Source: Marinirhabdus gelatinilytica
GTDB taxonomy: Bacteria > Bacteroidota > Bacteroidia > Flavobacteriales > Flavobacteriaceae
Assembly: GCF_003353425.1 (NCBI RefSeq)
Contig: NZ_QRAO01000002.1
Coordinates: forward strand, 46,454-110,453
Direction of reading: 5' to 3'
Length of the DNA: 64,000 nt
In this document: positions 62,668 to 64,000 of the stretch, in pieces
Position numbering within the stretch: position 1 is the stretch's first letter
Layout: each line of letters opens with the position of its first letter
Made by a program: the position numbers and the translations under genes
The notes under the pieces: model-generated
What the model was told of the DNA's origin: nothing
What the model saw: the letters and a program-made list of their open reading frames with translations, nothing else
The model's database searches: none

Positions 62668-63189
62668 TCAATTCCAGTTTTCATCAAAATCCAGATTGTC
62701 GTAATCATCGGCGTCCAGGCCGTATTCGTCGTCTTCGTCAAAATCGTCCTCGCCGTCTATCTTTTCAGCAATAAATTCCTTTTCGGGAGCTTGAGCAGGA
62801 ATCTCACCGTGGGAATACATCAAGTTGGGGTAGGGCATCCCGGGTTCGGGTTCGGTGATTTCAGCAAGCTCAACCATAAAGGTCCACATATTCAAGAAAT
62901 CGTACACATACAAAAGCCTGGGTTGTTTTTCCCACACGGTATCCTCTAAAATGGTCTCGCTCATGGTGCGTACGGTATCGCCACCCTCGCTCATATCGAA
63001 AAGGGCAATCTCCTCACCCTGTTCCCATAGTTCGTTGCTCACGTAAAACGATGCCATTTCCTGCCCGTCAAACCCGAAAGCTTGGGTAATGGCGTTGTGG
63101 AAATCTTCCATGGTGCTAGAGGCTTCTATTTCAATATCCCTGAACACATCTTCTTGCGTATCCAGAATAGCTCTAAATCTATAAATCAT
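62668..63189 (-). CDS. pRiA4b ORF-3-like (IS1096 passenger TnpR-type) family protein
   Basis: The 173-residue product resembles the plasmid pRiA4b ORF-3 family (PF07929): MIYRFRAILDTQEDVFRDIEIEASSTMEDFHNAITQAFGFDGQEMASFYV and LYVYDFLNMWTFMVELAEI with PGMPYPNLMYSHGEIPAQ. The C-terminal ~45 residues are strongly acidic (KIDGEDDFDEDDEYGLDADD), unusual for the family. It is chromosomal here and I see no transposase or insertion-sequence ends, so its plasmid-type name carries no evidence of mobility. A promoter box lies 19 nt upstream. Confidence 0.85.
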   Translation of the reverse strand: MIYRFRAILDTQEDVFRDIEIEASSTMEDFHNAITQAFGFDGQEMASFYVSNELWEQGEEIALFDMSEGGDTVRTMSETILEDTVWEKQPRLLYVYDFLNMWTFMVELAEITEPEPGMPYPNLMYSHGEIPAQAPEKEFIAEKIDGEDDFDEDDEYGLDADDYDNLDFDENWN

Positions 63190-63208
63190 CTCCTAGAATT
63201 TTGGAGTG

Positions 63209-63216
63209 CAAAGATA
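63209..63216 (-). promoter_or_regulatory. TAnnTTTG promoter box, pRiA4b ORF-3-like gene
   Basis: On the minus strand this reads TATCTTTG, 19 nt before the ATG at 63189. Confidence 0.65.
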
Positions 63217-63278
63217 AGGGATTGCCACTAAACCAAAGAGAGAAGAAACAGCCGATTTAAAATAAAAACACCACCCAA

Positions 63279-64000
63279 TTATAGCTCCGCCACAACTTGG
63301 TTGGCTAGCAAATCCTCGAAGATTTCCCTTTTACGTATCAGGTGTGCCTTTCCTTTGTACCATAACACTTCGGCAGGACGGTAGCGGCTATTGTAATTGC
63401 TCGCCATGGAGAAACAATAAGCTCCTGCGTTGCTAAAGGCAAGGATGTCGCCTTCGGTAATCTCGGCGATACGACGGTTGTTCGCAAAGGTATCGGTTTC
63501 ACAAATATATCCCACTACACTATAAAAGCGGTCCCTGCCATGTGGATTGCTTATGTTCTCAATCTCATGCTGGGCGTTGTAGAGCATTGGGCGTATTAAA
63601 TGGTTAAAGCCGCTATCTACTTGGGCAAATACAGTAGATGTGGTTTGTTTTACCACGTTTACCGCTACCAAAAATTTTCCGGACTCACTTACCAAAAACT
63701 TACCGGGCTCAAAGGCAAGGGTAAGTTCTTTTCCATAATCGGCGCAAAATTCGTTGAAGCGCTTGGTGAGCTTTTCACCCATTTCTTCCACATTGGTTTC
63801 AATGTCGCCTTGCTTGTAGGGTACCTTGAAACCACTACCAAAGTCTATAAACTCTAGGTTGTCGAAATGTTTGGCCGTTTCAAATAAGATTTCCGAGGCA
63901 TACAAGAACACGTCAATATCTAAAATGTCGCTCCCCGTATGCATATGTACACCGTTAATGTGCATCCCAGTATTTTTTACGATACGCTGTATGTGCGGGA
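63279..64000 (-). CDS. lysA: Diaminopimelate decarboxylase, 3' part (5' end beyond window)
   Basis: The frame is open to the last base of the window, so the start is to the right of it. The 240 visible residues contain HIQRIVKNTGMHINGVHMHTGSD (start cut), the FIDFGSGFKVPYKQGD phosphate-binding Gly motif, FEPGKFLVSESGKFLV, GFNHLIRPMLYNAQHEI, the active-site Cys in VVGYICETDTFANNR and AYCFSMASNYNSRYRPAEVL. The PLP lysine lies outside the window. LysA decarboxylates meso-diaminopimelate to lysine. No co-directional upstream partner can be judged. Confidence 0.95.
   Translation of the reverse strand, partial: PHIQRIVKNTGMHINGVHMHTGSDILDIDVFLYASEILFETAKHFDNLEFIDFGSGFKVPYKQGDIETNVEEMGEKLTKRFNEFCADYGKELTLAFEPGKFLVSESGKFLVAVNVVKQTTSTVFAQVDSGFNHLIRPMLYNAQHEIENISNPHGRDRFYSVVGYICETDTFANNRRIAEITEGDILAFSNAGAYCFSMASNYNSRYRPAEVLWYKGKAHLIRKREIFEDLLANQVVAEL

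Noticed and set aside
62668-63189. Mobile element because of the pRiA4b ORF-3 / IS1096 family name
   Set aside because: No transposase, terminal inverted repeats or target duplications nearby; the family is widespread on chromosomes.
1-64000. CRISPR array, tRNA, rRNA, prophage or toxin-antitoxin locus
   Set aside because: None could be seen: no regularly spaced direct repeats, no cloverleaf-like sequences and no phage or toxin families.

Overview
The window is chromosomal DNA from a member of the Bacteroidetes, most likely a marine Flavobacteriaceae species. The evidence is: seven secreted proteins ending in type IX secretion (T9SS) sorting domains, one of them the gliding-motility-associated type B form; promoters of the Bacteroidetes type (TAnnTTTG -7 box), on both strands; little sign of Shine-Dalgarno sequences; and flavobacterial gene neighbourhoods (YbbR-coaE-histidine kinase-response regulator-miaA, marR-fadN-fadA-fadE, phosphosugar mutase-ABC exporter). 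I saw no rRNA, tRNA, CRISPR array, transposase or prophage. Most of the window is ordinary core chromosome.

Layout. 1-3.8 kb: two tandem paralogous T9SS-secreted proteins that share an almost identical 562-bp module; the left one is cut by the window edge. 3.8-8.8 kb (+): glycosyltransferase, YbbR-domain protein, dephospho-CoA kinase and an RprX/RprY-like two-component system. 8.8-12.7 kb (-): MiaA, a K+ channel with a C-terminal zinc ribbon, a DEDDh exonuclease/GIY-YIG fusion that seems to start at ATT, and YggS. 12.8-13.8 kb (+): a lone winged-helix/ComF-like phosphoribosyltransferase regulator behind a perfect 27-bp palindrome. 13.8-19.2 kb (-): DUF1015 protein, 3-hydroxybutyryl-CoA dehydrogenase, Gfo/Idh oxidoreductase, M28 and M23 peptidases. 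19.3-23.1 kb: membrane AraC regulator, beta-propeller/NTF2-like protein and a T9SS-secreted nuclease/phosphatase. 23.1-29.3 kb (-): the fatty-acid beta-oxidation operon marR-fadN-fadA-fadE, with a MarR operator, a REP-like intercistronic element and a terminator. 29.3-29.9 kb: non-coding, with a decayed ORF.

29.9-41 kb: a PLP enzyme, a thioredoxin/MsrA-like protein, a long-chain acyl-CoA synthetase that fits the beta-oxidation operon, a T9SS M14 carboxypeptidase and PurL. 41-48 kb: a T9SS protein, T9SS endonuclease I, an RsmB-like methyltransferase, a Ycf48-like lipoprotein and a DUF695-type gene whose frame is broken at a run of nine A. 47.9-49.5 kb (-): ECF sigma factor, membrane anti-sigma candidate and Spy-like periplasmic protein. 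49.5-49.97 kb: two tandem units that look like a duplicated small-RNA gene. 50-55.2 kb (-): DUF4199 protein, glycosyltransferase, phosphosugar mutase and ABC exporter. 55.3-57 kb (+): ribosomal protein L31 type B and a GlmU-family protein. 57-64 kb (-): type B T9SS protein with CARDB repeats, ABC-2 transporter pair, nucleoid-associated protein, pRiA4b ORF-3-like protein and the 3' part of lysA, cut by the right edge.

The least explained signals are the tandem small-RNA units at 49.5-49.9 kb with complementary loop sequences, the wHTH-PRTase gene with its palindromic operator, the ATT-initiated exonuclease, the A9 frameshift gene and the homogenised T9SS module at the left edge. No complete new multi-gene system is evident. 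The tandem RNA locus and the wHTH-PRTase regulator are the best candidates for undescribed biology. Product calls rest on motifs read by eye, without database searches.
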